Shown: positions 14,396-22,045 of the stretch, piece after piece
How the letters are laid out: the number at the start of each line of letters is the position of its first letter
How positions within the stretch are numbered: the first letter of the stretch is position 1
Assembly: GCA_031258995.1 (NCBI GenBank)
Contig: JAIRMB010000023.1
Span: 1-22,235 of the forward strand
Direction: 5' to 3'
Origin: Puniceicoccales bacterium
Lineage (GTDB): Bacteria > Verrucomicrobiota > Verrucomicrobiia > Opitutales > JAIRLM01
Length of the DNA: 22,235 nt
Program-made: the position numbers and the translations under genes
The notes under the pieces: model-generated
Databases searched by the model: none
What the model was told of the DNA's origin: nothing
The model's input: the letters and a program-made list of their open reading frames with translations, nothing else

Positions 14396-15247
14396 GCATT
14401 TTCTAATTTGCTCACACCGTTGTCTCAGAATGGCCCCACTTGCCGGGGGCAAAATGAGGCCCAGGTCGGCCAATTCTTCGATCCAGAAGCGGCGCAGCCG
14501 CAGTCCCGGATGAGGAACCGTCAACGCAGCCGACGAAGAAACGAAGCCTTCAAAAAGCAATAGGTCGATATCGATGGGGCGTGGGCCATAGCGTTCGCCC
14601 CGCAGACGGCCCATGGCCCGTTCTATGGACTGCATTTCCGCAAGTAACTCCATGGGCGAAAGAAGTGTTTCTATCAGCAGAGCTTCGTTAAAGAATTCCG
14701 GCTGATCCGTCCGCAGGAGGGGCGCCGTACGGTGCAGGGATGAGCTACGCAGGAGTCGACAGTGGCGAATGGCGGCAAGTCGTTCCGTGGCTTCTTCTAG
14801 CGCCCGACCGCGGTCGCCCAAATTGCTGCCCAGGCCCAAAATTGCCAGGGACCGGCGGCCGCTAAGGGAGCAGGAAAAGGACGTATTGCCCCAGCCGGCA
14901 GGATTCTTTTGAAGACGAAGCCCGAGGGACAGAGCACGGGGAAAGGACGCCAACAGGTGTGAGACGAGGGAATCGGCAAGTTTTTCCAGCAAATAAAACT
15001 GGGTCCTTTCCGTGAAAGCCATGGCTGTGGAAGCGAGGGCGGAGTAATCCACCGCGTTTTCGATTTTGTCATCGGCGAGGCACTGGATTATGTCGTAGTC
15101 TACGGCAATGTCGGCAAACAGCACCGTCCGCCCATGCCGTTCCTTCTCCCGTACGCCACATATGCAGTGCAGAGGAATACGTTCCGCAAGGACTCGGCCC
15201 ATGCGGGCGCCGATTCGAAGGGAAGAGATGATATCATCGGGCCCCAC
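14375..15247 (-). CDS. folBK: Fused dihydroneopterin aldolase (FolB) and HPPK (FolK)
   Basis: This bifunctional folate enzyme would make 6-hydroxymethyl-dihydropterin from dihydroneopterin and then pyrophosphorylate it with ATP, giving the FolP substrate. Residues about 16-125 are FolB-like: GVREKER at 31-37 with the expected Glu, NAVDYSALA at 64-72, LLEKLADSL, and a Lys in QKNPAG at 113-118. Residues about 133-270 are FolK: GLGSNLGDR at 138-146, GPRPIDIDLLLF at 221-232 with the two metal-binding aspartates, and VPHPGLRLRRF at 244-254. The start is GTG at 15247, fixed by GGGGAGG 6 nt upstream; it overlaps the folP stop by 14 nt. An internal ATG at 15202 has no ribosome-binding site. FolB-FolK fusions are known in some bacteria, although separate genes or FolK-FolP fusions are commoner. 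Confidence 0.88.
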   Translation of the reverse strand: MGPDDIISSLRIGARMGRVLAERIPLHCICGVREKERHGRTVLFADIAVDYDIIQCLADDKIENAVDYSALASTAMAFTERTQFYLLEKLADSLVSHLLASFPRALSLGLRLQKNPAGWGNTSFSCSLSGRRSLAILGLGSNLGDRGRALEEATERLAAIRHCRLLRSSSLHRTAPLLRTDQPEFFNEALLIETLLSPMELLAEMQSIERAMGRLRGERYGPRPIDIDLLLFEGFVSSSAALTVPHPGLRLRRFWIEELADLGLILPPASGAILRQRCEQIRKCKNFTKE

Positions 15248-16037
15248 GAACGGCCTCCCCTAGTTGGAGAATCTTTTTGGTGAGCAGCACATTATGGACT
15301 CGAAAATGCCGCAGGCCGTCCCGATAGGCGCCGTAAGCTGCCGCAGCGCTTAAACAATCCCGATTTTTGGGGCAGGGTTCGCCAGCGACTGCTCCCAGGA
15401 AGGATTTGCGCGATAGCGCGAGGAGCAGTTCGCAGTACGGGAACGCGGCCCGCAGCTCTGGCAAATGCTGCAGTATGCGCAAGTTCTGCTCCATCGTCTT
15501 ATGAAAGCCTTCCCCAAAACCAGGATCCAAGATGACCCGCTCGGGATCGATGCCGGCTGCCCGGGCGATGGCGAGGGACTGCCCCCAAAGCTCCCGGACA
15601 TCCTCAAGAATTTCCTTGCCGTGCAGCACTTCGGGGCGCCAGTGCATGGCCACAACTTTTGCGCCGTGGCAGGCTACCGCGGCCGCCATAGCCCCACCGT
15701 CCCGCAAACCGTGGATGTCATTGGCAATGACTGCCCCCGCACTCAGGGCTCGGTCCACCACCTCGGCCCGGAAGCTATCGATGGAAATAGGTACGGTACA
15801 GCATTTTTTTAAGCCCTCGATCACGGGTAGCACCCGAGCCAACTCTTCTTCCGCGGGAACGGAGGCCGTTCCCGTTCGGCTGGACGCGCCCCCCACATCC
15901 AAAATATCAGCACCATCGGCGACGAGCTTCAGCCCGCGCCGAATAAAATCTTCTGCCGTTGCCCCAGGATCGCCGTCCGAAAAGGAATCGGGCGTGCAAT
16001 TCAAAATCCCCCAAATGTGGAAGCGGGCGGAACTCAT
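15234..16037 (-). CDS. folP: Dihydropteroate synthase
   Basis: FolP joins hydroxymethyl-dihydropterin pyrophosphate to p-aminobenzoate, the step blocked by sulfonamides. The 267-residue TIM barrel has GILNCTPDSFSDGD at 10-23, DILDVGG at 44-50, SIDSFRAEVVDRAL at 85-98, ANDIHGLRD at 105-113, DPGFGEGFHKTMEQN at 171-185, ALSRKSFLG at 207-215 and RVHNV at 246-250. Loop 2, normally GGESTRPG, reads GGASSRTG (49-56), so Thr55 replaces the near-invariant Pro that corresponds to E. coli Pro64. The pyrophosphate-loop region also differs from the usual DPGIGFGKT. The gene lies 15 nt after folE and overlaps folBK, in the order folE-folP-folBK. The ATG at 16037 has a weak AGGT upstream. Confidence 0.94.
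   Translation of the reverse strand: MSSARFHIWGILNCTPDSFSDGDPGATAEDFIRRGLKLVADGADILDVGGASSRTGTASVPAEEELARVLPVIEGLKKCCTVPISIDSFRAEVVDRALSAGAVIANDIHGLRDGGAMAAAVACHGAKVVAMHWRPEVLHGKEILEDVRELWGQSLAIARAAGIDPERVILDPGFGEGFHKTMEQNLRILQHLPELRAAFPYCELLLALSRKSFLGAVAGEPCPKNRDCLSAAAAYGAYRDGLRHFRVHNVLLTKKILQLGEAVRGAR
15254..15260 (-). promoter_or_regulatory. Shine-Dalgarno fixing the folBK GTG start
   Basis: On the minus strand GGGGAGG lies 6 nt before GTG 15247, inside the last codons of folP. It decides in favour of the upstream GTG and implies coupled translation. Confidence 0.75.
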
Positions 16038-16052
16038 GGCTACCTAGTTTGG

Positions 16053-16568
16053 CTAGAAGGGCCAGCGTGGCGCTCGGCCGCAACGATGGCAGGTGGCGGT
16101 TAGGACGCCGGGCGATCGCACCCCACGCAGAGCCATGCAACTATGCTCCGCTTCCACTCGGACGGCAACCGCCCGCGGCCGAAGTTTTTCGTAGATCGTT
16201 TGGGCTAGCCGGACGGTCAGGTGCTCTTGCAGCTGCAATTTCTTGGAGAGCTGTCTGACCAGCCGTACTAGTTTGCTGAGTCCCACAACCCGATCTCCGG
16301 CGGGCCAGTAAGCGATAGACACCGTGCCGGCGAACGGCAGCATGTGGTGCTCGCAGAGAGATCCGAAAGCTATGCGGTCCAGGCGGATCCAATCGTTATA
16401 GCCGAGTGCGGGGAAGGTAGTGGTGAGCGGACTGCACTCTTCGATTCCCCCGGCAATTTCTCGAAACGCCGCCAGGGACCGTTGGGGCGTTGGGACCAAT
16501 TCCGGCCGGCCCGGATCTTCGCCCAGATCGCGGAGAAGACCCCGCAGCGCATCTTCACCGTTCCCCAT
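16053..16568 (-). CDS. folE: GTP cyclohydrolase I
   Basis: FolE converts GTP to dihydroneopterin triphosphate, the first committed folate step. From the ATG at 16568 it has 171 residues and retains the family core: LVPTPQRSLAAF at 24-35, the zinc and active-site segment SLCEHHMLPF at 70-79 (Cys72, His74, His75), GLSKLVRLVRQLSKKLQLQEHLT at about 96-118, and EAEHSCMALRGV at 139-150 with His142 and zinc ligand Cys144. It is shorter than E. coli FolE (222 residues) through a brief N-terminus. The start is decided by GAGGAGG 5 nt upstream; an in-frame TTG at 16589 lies upstream of that site and is rejected. The gene heads the folate cluster and lies 69 nt after the membrane-protein gene, with no terminator between them. 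Confidence 0.94.
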   Translation of the reverse strand: MGNGEDALRGLLRDLGEDPGRPELVPTPQRSLAAFREIAGGIEECSPLTTTFPALGYNDWIRLDRIAFGSLCEHHMLPFAGTVSIAYWPAGDRVVGLSKLVRLVRQLSKKLQLQEHLTVRLAQTIYEKLRPRAVAVRVEAEHSCMALRGVRSPGVLTATCHRCGRAPRWPF

Positions 16569-16573
16569 ACGGT

Positions 16574-16580
16574 CCTCCTC
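16574..16580 (-). promoter_or_regulatory. Shine-Dalgarno fixing the folE ATG start
   Basis: On the minus strand GAGGAGG is 5 nt before ATG 16568, a near-ideal site that excludes the longer TTG start at 16589. Confidence 0.85.
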
Positions 16581-16637
16581 AAAGTCCAACCGAAGCCCTA
16601 CGGCAAGAAAATCTATCCCATCGGCCCCCGTTGCGCA

Positions 16638-18356
16638 CTAGGTAACCGCTGGAATTGCGTGTGCCGCAAGACTTTGCATGATGTCACGTCGCTCTATTTT
16701 CCGCTCTTTTTCTTTTCGCTCCGACTCGGCGCGGGCTTCCAGGCTATCGCCCGGCAGCAGGACTGCCTTGGCTAGCAACTCGGCCTGCTTCGTCGGAGCC
16801 ACCATGCCGTCGAAAGAAAAACGGGTCCAAGGATGAGTTCGCACCGCCGTGCCGTCTTCACCCATCTCTCCTCTGGCAAATTGCAGATAGCCATTGCTAT
16901 CCCTGATAGCCAACAGGACAATTTTGATTTGATAAACATCATTTCTTACAGTATTTACCACACCAAGATTGGACGTGACGGGTACACAATATACAGGGAC
17001 AAATAGGTCCCTATCGCAGGAGGAAACGGGGTCGAAGTCGCCATTTTTGACCGCAATCCGGCTCCAACTGCACGCCGACGGACACCGGTCCTGCTCATAG
17101 ACATGAAGCGCACTGTCAATTTTTTGACCACTTACAACTTTTATTAGCGTATGCCCCGCATCGCGAAATTGGCCGACATCTGCGATGGCCCTCGGCAGGT
17201 CTTTCCCATTGACCGCTACGCAGTCATTCTCAAGACCAAGATATTTACTCCAGGAAATTTCTTCCCCCTCGACTTGGATTTTCTGACCACTTGCAATGAC
17301 GGCCACATCCGCTTCGATTTTCGTTTTCCACTCGGCAAATTCTCGCAGGAGCTCCCTCTCCCTAGGATGTCCGCCGCAGGGCAGCGCAAAACGAGGAACG
17401 GTAAAGGTGGGACAAACCTGCTCCATTGACTTGTGCCGACGGACGGCCAACTGTTGCCGGTTGCATAGGGCCTCGAAACGCCTTTGAAATTCTTCCGCCG
17501 ACTGGATTTTTTCTTTTTGGTTTGGATCCCACCAGCGCAGATACATATCCACGATGCCGGTGCAGTAAGGAGGAAAATTGGCGTAAGGATTCTCCTCCGG
17601 CGCAAATTCGTCGCCGGCGTAATTGCCCAACATGCCGTTTACGACCTCAAAGGACAGTTCTATGACCTCGTAGAGATGATTAATCGCTGCAATTTGGAGG
17701 GTCTCGCCATTTTGCAGATCGAAAACCGTGTCCATGACCCGTTTGGCTAATCCAAGCGTGTGACACAGTTCCTCTTCTCCGAAGCCGACTGCGCCGGAAA
17801 TGCGCCGGGCGGCGAACCCGGTGAAAAGACTTTCCTGCTTGTAAACCTGCGCGTCGGTAGAATCCAGGCGAACGGCCTGCAGGAAAGATTCGACCACTTT
17901 CTTTGCTTTCTCTGCGGAATCGGAAAGTTGCAACTTACTCCAATCAAATTTTTGCAACCGCTCTTTGGCGATCGCCGCTCGACGCAGATAGATCTGCATG
18001 TCAGTGAATATCTGCGGAAGAGCGAAGGGTTCCGTCTTCCGCCGGAGGTGGAAGAGCGCGAAAACATTAACTACAAACAGAGCAATACCGCCGAATTGCA
18101 CGAAACCGAACGTAACAGAGCAGCCCCAAACTAGAGCCCCCCCCACCGCGGGAACGGCTCCCAGAAAAGGAACGAAGAAGCTCAAACTGAAAGACCCGAC
18201 CACCGCAAGAAGGGCTAAGCCGGACCAGCGGCCAATTTTCGTACGTACAAGGCTGTGCAGCATTTCCGCAACGGACTTTGCTTGCGCAAACTGGCATAAA
18301 TGAACGCCATAGCTGTCCATTGGGAACGTCGCTGCCTTAGACTCGGAACCACTCAT
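16638..18356 (-). CDS. Unknown membrane protein with paired N-terminal hydrophobic segments and internal repeat
   Basis: I recognise no family for this 572-residue protein. Residues about 43-66 and 80-103 are two closely spaced hydrophobic segments (the stretch between them is also nonpolar), ending before the basic HLRRK at 103-107; the rest is soluble and mixed-charge. The middle (about 110-310) looks helical. Residues about 351-440 hold a repeat: SGQKI (356-360), SWSK (368-371), AVNG (381-384), then SGQKI (409-413), SWSR (430-433), AVKNG (435-439). A fainter third copy may be PWTR (509-512) and FDG (515-517). The C-terminus (540-557) is a highly charged helix. A paired hydrophobic segment near the N-terminus is the shape of chlamydial inclusion-membrane proteins, but this is only a resemblance. 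The ATG at 18356 has no strong ribosome-binding site. It may be cotranscribed with folE. Confidence 0.7.
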   Translation of the reverse strand: MSGSESKAATFPMDSYGVHLCQFAQAKSVAEMLHSLVRTKIGRWSGLALLAVVGSFSLSFFVPFLGAVPAVGGALVWGCSVTFGFVQFGGIALFVVNVFALFHLRRKTEPFALPQIFTDMQIYLRRAAIAKERLQKFDWSKLQLSDSAEKAKKVVESFLQAVRLDSTDAQVYKQESLFTGFAARRISGAVGFGEEELCHTLGLAKRVMDTVFDLQNGETLQIAAINHLYEVIELSFEVVNGMLGNYAGDEFAPEENPYANFPPYCTGIVDMYLRWWDPNQKEKIQSAEEFQRRFEALCNRQQLAVRRHKSMEQVCPTFTVPRFALPCGGHPRERELLREFAEWKTKIEADVAVIASGQKIQVEGEEISWSKYLGLENDCVAVNGKDLPRAIADVGQFRDAGHTLIKVVSGQKIDSALHVYEQDRCPSACSWSRIAVKNGDFDPVSSCDRDLFVPVYCVPVTSNLGVVNTVRNDVYQIKIVLLAIRDSNGYLQFARGEMGEDGTAVRTHPWTRFSFDGMVAPTKQAELLAKAVLLPGDSLEARAESERKEKERKIERRDIMQSLAAHAIPAVT

Positions 18357-18518
18357 CTCAACTGGGAGACTGCCCTATTGCAATTGTTGAAATAAGTCAA
18401 AGAAAAAACCACGCACGAAGTGAAAGCTTTACACATTAGTCGATTATGAAATTTGTCTGCTGGGCGCAGTTGGCCCTATGGGAAATTTCTATGTAATAAA
18501 GGATAACTCGTACGGCCC

Positions 18519-19310
18519 CTAGCTGTTAGATGGTCCATCGAAGAGGTCCGGCCGCTCTTCCCGGACGGCACGCCATGCCTCACCGTAGCTTTCGCCAATC
18601 TTTGTCATACGCTCGTTCACTAGGGTAAGCAGCTGTCGTCCGGCAGAATAATAGCGATGGCCTGACCGACCGCTCCGTCGGCGATGGAGGTCGGCGGACA
18701 GCACGGGGCGCGGATCCAATAGCCCGCTAATTGGACAGCAATTTGCTGCCGCAAAAATGGAAGGAGCCTTCGTGAACGAAATCATTTCCGACTCAATTTT
18801 TTGTACAAATTCTGGGGAGAAATCTCCATTGGCGATGGCCTCCAGCGCCATATTGGGGCAATTAGTGAGCCCGACTGACAGAAGAGACTTCGGATAGAGC
18901 CGATCACCTTCCCGCCGCTCCATCTCCCAGCGGGGCGAAAGGAATTTGTAGTGGGCACCTTCCAGCAGCTGACGGCCGGTCGGTGACCAGCGGACCCGGA
19001 TCCAGAGGCCGTCTTCTCGAGCCTCCAACTGCTGGACCCAGCCGTAGGCCTTCGTGTCGCTGTGCCCCACCTGACCGCGAAATTCGCCGTCGTCCGGATG
19101 GCCCACGTAGACCGGTATGCCACGAAAGCGGCGGGCCAGCCGCGCCCACAGAGACCGGAAGCGGTCCGCCATGGCCACTGCTCCCTCCCGATCCACCACC
19201 TGCACGCCGAGCCTGTGGCCGTATTCGCCGTAATCCACCAGCTTGAGCCAATCCCAGCGGCGATTCCCCTCGCTAGCGTTTTCCCATCCCAGTGCGGTGC
19301 TATTTTCCAT
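18519..19310 (-). CDS. Mu gpI-like phage protease/scaffold protein, orphan
   Basis: The 263-residue protein resembles the Mu gpI family, head-maturation proteases whose C-terminus acts as scaffold. Recognisable family features in order are GHPD at 70-73, AYGWVQQLEA at 88-97, LWIRVRWSPTG at 102-112, YKFLSPRW at 121-128 and LLSVGLTNCPN at 143-153; the C-terminus has a helix ending in SYGEAWRAVREERPDLF, a pattern common in phage head proteins. The start is ATG 19310, fixed by AGGAGAG 6 nt upstream; the longer frame to 19343 is rejected. No capsid, portal, terminase or tail gene lies nearby, and the frame is intact, so this is either a lone prophage remnant or a phage gene kept by the host. It lies between lpxB and the unknown membrane protein, on the same strand. 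Confidence 0.75.
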   Translation of the reverse strand: MENSTALGWENASEGNRRWDWLKLVDYGEYGHRLGVQVVDREGAVAMADRFRSLWARLARRFRGIPVYVGHPDDGEFRGQVGHSDTKAYGWVQQLEAREDGLWIRVRWSPTGRQLLEGAHYKFLSPRWEMERREGDRLYPKSLLSVGLTNCPNMALEAIANGDFSPEFVQKIESEMISFTKAPSIFAAANCCPISGLLDPRPVLSADLHRRRSGRSGHRYYSAGRQLLTLVNERMTKIGESYGEAWRAVREERPDLFDGPSNS

Positions 19311-19316
19311 AAATAT

Positions 19317-19323
19317 CTCTCCT
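19317..19323 (-). promoter_or_regulatory. Shine-Dalgarno fixing the phage-protease start
   Basis: AGGAGAG on the minus strand is 6 nt before ATG 19310. The upstream in-frame ATG codons (19343, 19334) lack such a site. Confidence 0.8.
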
Positions 19324-19517
19324 AGAATAAACATTCTGCCCATCGTTTAATTTCCCAACGGGTCCGGCCGAGGCGGCCGCACGGCCATGGGCTTTGGCGT
19401 AAAAAGAACCTGCGAATAGGCCGAAGAATTAATTTACTAAAAAATTACCGAAAAATTTTACTCCGCATACGCTCGCTTTTTCCGTTGGCAGGGATTCTGC
19501 CGTTGTCCGAGGGAACG

Positions 19518-20669
19518 TCAGAGGCCGGCAAGCCATTCGGCCGGCAGCGGACCATGGCAGGCCATGGAGGCACGCAGCTCCTCGGCAAGGACGGCAAAAT
19601 CATCGCCACCGCGGAGGGATTGGACCAGCTTTGCCACGATCGGACTGGGTTGGGCGTCATTTTGGAGAAATTCCGGATAGCACTCGTAACCTAATAGGAT
19701 GCTGCCTATTCCGATCCGTGGGATGTGCAGGAACTGGCGGCCTATCCAGTAGGTGAGCGGATGAGTCCGGTAGACGATGGCACCCGGGATGGCGGCGAGG
19801 GCGCAACGGAGGGACATGGATCCAGCGCTGACGAGAACGAGCCGGGCTCCGACGGAATTTTTTTTCGCATCTTCGATGGAAACAAGTCGGACCCGCGCGG
19901 TGAGAGACTCCCCCATCGCTATAATTTGGTCAACTAAAAGCTTCCGAATATCCTCTGTCGGATAAATGCAGACAACGGCGGGCAGTTGCCCGAGGGCCGG
20001 AGCGGCGGCGCAGGCCAGCATGATGGGAAAAATGCGACGAATGGAAGCCTGGCGGCTGCCGGGCAGCAGCAGCAGTGCGCCGTCCTCCGCGTAATGGATC
20101 GGATGGCTGTCGCTCCGAAGAAACGGATGGCCCACGTAGACAACCGGCAATCCGGTATCAGCAAAGGCGGACCGCTCGAAAGGAAAAAGGACGGCAAGGG
20201 AATCCACATAGCGGGCAAGAGCGAACCGCCGCTCCGCCTTCCAAGCCCAAACCTGTGGGGCCACGTAGTAGTAGAGGGAGACGGTCCCGCCCCCTTTCCG
20301 CGAAAGGGCGCGGTGGAAGAGCTCCTTGGCGATTCGCAGGTTAAGGGCCGGCGAATCGATAAGGCAGACCCGGCGGGGACGGACGGCGGCGATCCAGCGA
20401 ATAATTTTCCGTTGAAAGCGCAAAAAAAAAGGCAGTTGGCCTAGGACTTCCCAGATTCCCATGGTGGCATGGTCCACCAGGTTATAGAGAAAACGGGATG
20501 CCTCACGGGCCATATTAGGACCGCCGATGCCGTAGACCAGCGCCGAAGGGCGAAGTCGCCGGTAGTCGCGAATTAGCTCTGCCCCCAATTCGTCTCCAGA
20601 GCATTCTGCCGCAATGACCAACAAATCTACCGAGTCTTTTTCGGCGTTCGCAAGCCGTACCTTCCCCAT
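19518..20669 (-). CDS. lpxB: Lipid-A-disaccharide synthase
   Basis: LpxB (GT19) joins UDP-2,3-diacylglucosamine and lipid X to form the lipid A disaccharide at the inner membrane surface, so the cell makes lipopolysaccharide. The 383-residue length is typical. Family segments are AECSGDELGAEL at 21-32 (usually GExSGD), IDSPALN at 104-110, YYVAPQVWAWK at 134-144, LFPFE at 161-165, YVGHPF at 178-183 and LLLPGSRQA at 200-208. The C-terminal half has SAGSMSLRCAL in place of the common SGTxTLE, YRTHPLTYWIGRQF, and YPEFLQ near residue 345. Start ATG 20669. The gene lies 172 nt after the second barrel gene, whose terminator separates the two transcripts; no clear promoter was found. The usual neighbours lpxA, lpxD and fabZ are absent. 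Confidence 0.94.
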   Translation of the reverse strand: MGKVRLANAEKDSVDLLVIAAECSGDELGAELIRDYRRLRPSALVYGIGGPNMAREASRFLYNLVDHATMGIWEVLGQLPFFLRFQRKIIRWIAAVRPRRVCLIDSPALNLRIAKELFHRALSRKGGGTVSLYYYVAPQVWAWKAERRFALARYVDSLAVLFPFERSAFADTGLPVVYVGHPFLRSDSHPIHYAEDGALLLLPGSRQASIRRIFPIMLACAAAPALGQLPAVVCIYPTEDIRKLLVDQIIAMGESLTARVRLVSIEDAKKNSVGARLVLVSAGSMSLRCALAAIPGAIVYRTHPLTYWIGRQFLHIPRIGIGSILLGYECYPEFLQNDAQPSPIVAKLVQSLRGGDDFAVLAEELRASMACHGPLPAEWLAGL

Positions 20670-20810
20670 GGCAGGACCCTAGGTTTCAACTCCGCGTCCG
20701 TCAACGTTCCCGGCAAGAAAGGGATCGCCGTAGCGGGCGATAAAAAACTAAACGGCTATCGGTACGGCTTTTGTCATGCCGATGGCCGCAAAAATCTGGA
20801 TTTAATAGGG

Positions 20811-20841
20811 AAAAAGGGCAGACCACCAGACCGTCCCGCCC
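20811..20841 (-). terminator. Intrinsic terminator after the second barrel gene
   Basis: Read on the minus strand, GGGC and GGAC (one bulged G between them) pair with GTCT and GCCC across a 9-nt loop, followed at once by five T (20815-20811). It begins directly after the stop codon at 20842-20844. Confidence 0.65.
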
Positions 20842-21885
20842 CTAGAATTTGCCGTCTATTTGGAAGGAAAGGCCTAAGCCACTCCGGTGGCCCGCAACGG
20901 CCCGCAGAGCCAGGTCCATCCCGACGGCGGAAAATGGCCGATAGGATAATCCCAATTTGCAGGCGACACTGCTCCCTTTCAGCGAAGGCTGGTTGGAAAT
21001 GTCTGCCCCAGAGGCCACTCCGTCCACGGTTCCCGCGAACTCGTGTTCCAGGTAAGCCCCACACCAAGGTGTTAGCTTTTCTGTAGCCCAACAATCGGCC
21101 TGCCACCCCAGCTGAAGCCGATGGGATTCCAGGGATCCGAAGGAAACCAACCCACCTGCAACGTTCTCTTCCTTGGTCAAATGAGCCCAGAGGTAATTGC
21201 CATATAGTTCCACGGAACACTTTTGTCTAAAGTCCACGCGGAAGCCGACCCCCGTCCTGACGCCGAGGTAGGGCTCGCTTCTGTCATAAACTATGCCCGA
21301 ATCTGTGTCATCTCCGTCCCAGGCGTTGTGCACACTCCCGGCCCGGCCTGCGAATTCACAGAAAAAGAGATTAAAATTTGGCAGGCGAACATTTGCCCGC
21401 GCCAAAATTCCGCCACCAACGGCCGTACTCTTCCCCTTGCCCCGAAACTCCGCGCCGCCGGCCTTCTCATCGTCTTTCGTGCGAACCGCACCGTGGGCGC
21501 ATTCCACGAATCCGCCAAGGGCTACGGGGCCGAGGCCGAAAGACAGGCCGGCTATGGAAGACGGTCCTCGCACTTCAGTGTAGGAGCCCGTTTTATAGCG
21601 CTCTATGCCGCCATCCAGAGTGCAAAAGGCGGCAATTTTTTTTGTCGTGGGAAATGGCAACAAATCGCCACAGTCGTTCACCAGGGCCGCGCCGGCCAGC
21701 CATCCCTCGCACATCGCCCGGACCTGGAGACCGTCCGCAATTGCCAAGACGTGTTGAATATCCCCGTAGAGATGGATGGGGGCAACGTTGGACAAATTAC
21801 CCTGCCGCAGCGGCTCTTCCATCCCGCCGACGGCCCCGAACGCAGCGCTAAAAAAGAAAAGGAACGGCACCCAACGCGCCCCCAC
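20842..21885 (-). CDS. Cysteine-rich outer-membrane beta-barrel protein, autotransporter-domain-like
   Basis: The protein is dominated by alternating strands with many Gly and aromatic residues and ends in IDGKF, the C-terminal Phe expected of an outer-membrane barrel. About 300 residues after the signal would suit a 12-strand autotransporter-type or porin-like barrel, without a passenger domain. With GTG at 21885 (weak AGTAGG upstream) the N-terminus is a compact signal peptide, GARWVPFLFFFSAAFGAVGG. An ATG at 21957 is in frame and would add 24 residues (371 in total) giving an extended signal, but has no ribosome-binding site. Nine cysteines are spread through the mature part, for example MCEGW, NDCGD, FFCEF and PWCGAY, the same number as in the smaller barrel at 13039. 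It is divergent from pheT and ends at a good terminator. Confidence 0.7.
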   Translation of the reverse strand: MGARWVPFLFFFSAAFGAVGGMEEPLRQGNLSNVAPIHLYGDIQHVLAIADGLQVRAMCEGWLAGAALVNDCGDLLPFPTTKKIAAFCTLDGGIERYKTGSYTEVRGPSSIAGLSFGLGPVALGGFVECAHGAVRTKDDEKAGGAEFRGKGKSTAVGGGILARANVRLPNFNLFFCEFAGRAGSVHNAWDGDDTDSGIVYDRSEPYLGVRTGVGFRVDFRQKCSVELYGNYLWAHLTKEENVAGGLVSFGSLESHRLQLGWQADCWATEKLTPWCGAYLEHEFAGTVDGVASGADISNQPSLKGSSVACKLGLSYRPFSAVGMDLALRAVAGHRSGLGLSFQIDGKF

Positions 21886-22045
21886 GGACCTACTGCGAAA
21901 CCTATTATTTCCGACCACGGTCGGAATGTCATCATCCGGCACGGCAAGCGCAAGCATAAATTTTACGAAAATTTCCCAAACGGGCAGGTCTGTCCTGTCT
22001 GTCCTTTAAGATTGAGTCAGGTTTGGCACGGCCTATGGGAAGACT

